Source: an uncultured Clostridia bacterium (GTDB lineage Bacteria; Bacillota; Clostridia; Oscillospirales; Ruminococcaceae). From it: a stretch of 7,338 nucleotides of DNA. Of the stretch, positions 6,401 through 7,338 are shown piece by piece. The stretch spans positions 1 to 7,338 of the forward strand of contig CAMAJC010000088.1 in assembly GCA_945835425.1 (NCBI GenBank), written 5' to 3'. Position numbers and translations under genes: made by a program. Under the pieces are notes generated by a model that ran no database searches, was not told the DNA's origin, and saw nothing but the letters and a program-made list of their open reading frames with translations. Each line of letters opens with the position of its first letter. Positions within the stretch are counted from its first letter, which is position 1.

Positions 6401-6406
6401 CCTCCT
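6401..6406 (-). promoter_or_regulatory. ribosome binding site deciding the HSL-family esterase start
   Basis: CCTCCT on the plus strand is AGGAGG on the minus strand, 7 nt before ATG 6393. It rules out the in-frame TTG at 6399, which would sit against it. Confidence 0.85.
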
Positions 6407-6428
6407 AGTTTTCGACATTTCTGTCTCT

Positions 6429-6457
6429 ATTTTATCACACAGGATTGACATTGTATT
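6429..6457 (-). promoter_or_regulatory. candidate promoter of the HSL-family esterase
   Basis: Read on the minus strand, TGATAAAAT (plus 6429-6437) is an extended -10. Its weak -35, AATACA (plus 6452-6457), is 17 nt away. The start point near 6422 would give a leader of about 30 nt. The weak -35 suggests that an activator is needed. It overlaps the divergent promoter of the regulator gene. Confidence 0.4.
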
Positions 6458-6473
6458 ATAAAAATGTTAGATT
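6445..6473 (+). promoter_or_regulatory. promoter of the AraC-type regulator gene
   Basis: A perfect -35 TTGACA (6445-6450), a 17-nt spacer and TAGATT (6468-6473, four of six matches) lie ahead of the AAGGAGG (6484-6490) and ATG 6499. The -35 box lies within the spacer of the opposing promoter, so the two probably compete. Confidence 0.6.
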
Positions 6474-6498
6474 TATTATATAAAAGGAGGCTGTCTCT

Positions 6499-7338
6499 AT
6501 GGAAACTCTTCATGAGGAGTATCTTTCTTTCCTCTGCCATGCGCTGGCGAAAGCGACCTGCGCGGCGGTGCGGCTGTACCGGGGAGAGGAATGTCTATAT
6601 TATTATTCTGTTTATCATCTGCATCCCGACCCGGCGCTGCCCTTCCTGCCGCAGCTGTTGGACGAAAGCCACCGAGCCGGGGTCTTCACGACGCCGCTGC
6701 AGCAGTTTTACGGGTTTTTGACCCTGCGAAACGGCGACCGGGTCATTATCGGCCCGAGCAGGCCGGAAAATCCGGAGCCGCGGCTGCTGGAGGAGCAGCT
6801 GTTCCTGCTGCGGGTAGGGCCGGAAGACAAAGCGGCTTATCTGCACACCCTGTCCTGCTTTCCGGTGATCTCGGCGGAACGGGTCGGCTGGCTGATGACG
6901 TTTCTGGCGTCGGTGCTGGAGCAGAAAGCTTTCCCGATGGAGCGGCTGTATATCAATGTCCGGCCTGAGGAGCACCGGAGCGATATCCAGACCAGCTATC
7001 TGAAAACGCGGGAAGAGGAGCTGTGGCAGACCGACGCACAGCTGGTGGACCAGGGACAGCAGTTTGAAAAGCTGGTGCTCTCCTATGTCCGGCAGGGCGA
7101 ACCGGACCGACTTCGGGAGCTGTTCAATGCACCGCCGCCGATGCTGGCAGGGAAAATGTCCAGCGACACCCTGCGCCAGATCAAAAACACCGGCATCTGC
7201 GCGGCTGCGATTGCCTGCCGGGCAGCCGTCGAAGGCGGACTGGACAGCCAGACCGCCTACCGGATGTCGGATTTATATATCCAGAAGATCGAGCTGCTGC
7301 AGGACGTCGCCTCGCTGGAAAAACTGCGGTTTGACATT
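6499..7338 (+). CDS. AraC-type transcriptional regulator, N-terminal part (runs off window)
   Basis: The frame is open for 280 codons from ATG 6499 to the window edge without a stop. AAGGAGG (6484-6490) lies 8 nt upstream. The protein starts METLHEEYLSFL and carries a long ligand/regulatory region. Its most recognisable stretch is at 196-267: YVRQGEPDRLRELF, LAGKMSSDTLRQIKNT, ACRAAVEGGLDSQTAY, then MSDLYIQKIELL. From general knowledge, this precedes the C-terminal AraC/XylS double helix-turn-helix in large clostridial regulators. The DNA-binding domain would be beyond 7338 and is not seen. Sites 6420-6500 between it and the divergent HSL-family esterase suggest that it regulates itself and that gene. 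The inducer is unknown. Confidence 0.8.
   Translation, partial: METLHEEYLSFLCHALAKATCAAVRLYRGEECLYYYSVYHLHPDPALPFLPQLLDESHRAGVFTTPLQQFYGFLTLRNGDRVIIGPSRPENPEPRLLEEQLFLLRVGPEDKAAYLHTLSCFPVISAERVGWLMTFLASVLEQKAFPMERLYINVRPEEHRSDIQTSYLKTREEELWQTDAQLVDQGQQFEKLVLSYVRQGEPDRLRELFNAPPPMLAGKMSSDTLRQIKNTGICAAAIACRAAVEGGLDSQTAYRMSDLYIQKIELLQDVASLEKLRFDI

Larger units (their letters stand above)
6421..6500 (+). repeat. 10-bp direct repeat CTGTCTCTAT flanking the divergent promoters
   Basis: CTGTCTCTAT occurs at 6421-6430 and again at 6491-6500, 70 bp apart. The left copy covers the expected start region of the HSL-family esterase promoter. The right copy fills the gap between the ribosome site and start codon of the regulator. 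The positions suit operator sites for autoregulation, but no protein binding is shown. Confidence 0.4.

Noticed and set aside
6464..6721. 85-aa plus-strand frame starting at 6464
   Set aside because: It has no ribosome site and lies in another frame over the start of the AraC-type gene, which has AAGGAGG and stays open to the edge.

Overview
The window looks like chromosomal DNA of a Gram-positive Clostridia, most likely a gut Lachnospiraceae or Oscillospiraceae. The coding sequence is GC-rich with short AT-rich intergenic stretches. Almost every gene has a strong AGGAGG-type ribosome binding site 5-8 nt from its start. The recognisable proteins (AKR5-like reductases, a GGSAG serine esterase, a large AraC-type regulator of the clostridial kind) and a 'CCCTCTCC...CCAAAGGGAGAGG' interspersed repeat fit that group. 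This placement is inference; no rRNA or marker gene is present.

Layout, left to right. (1) 59-1783, plus strand: two tandem aldo/keto reductases with 12 bp between them, the second ribosome site overlapping the first stop codon, ending in a strong rho-independent terminator at 1814-1855. (2) 1856-1988: a regulatory intergenic region with repeated TGGTTTAT half-sites around two TATACT boxes. (3) 1989-3014, plus: an alpha/beta-hydrolase (serine esterase) with an N-terminal membrane or lipoprotein-like signal. (4) 3049-4295, plus: a near-consensus promoter followed by a 12-TM major facilitator transporter. (5) 4309-4479, plus: the first 57 codons of a glycoside hydrolase family 3 enzyme, cut off abruptly. 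(6) 4481-4705: a 225-bp MITE-like element with imperfect terminal inverted repeats and internal hairpins, abutting the base of an intrinsic terminator (4706-4739). (7) 4757-5200, minus: a PAP2-like phosphatase of only 147 aa that keeps catalytic motif C3 and has lost C1 and C2. (8) 5275-6393, minus: an HSL-family (family IV) alpha/beta-hydrolase. (9) 6499-7338, plus: the N-terminal 280 codons of an AraC-type regulator that runs off the window, divergent from the HSL-family esterase.

Functionally this reads as a small-molecule and carbohydrate accessory region: carbonyl reduction (AKR pair), ester hydrolysis (two unrelated serine hydrolases), solute transport (MFS), and a formerly linked GH3 glycosidase. 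The divergent AraC-type protein probably controls the HSL-family esterase and itself. The most noteworthy parts are the decayed segment around 4309-5200, where a repeat element sits between two genes that have each lost a large piece, and two regulatory intergenic regions with repeated motifs that suggest undescribed operators. I see no CRISPR array, tRNA, rRNA, phage or transposase gene, and no clear novel multi-gene defence or biosynthetic system.
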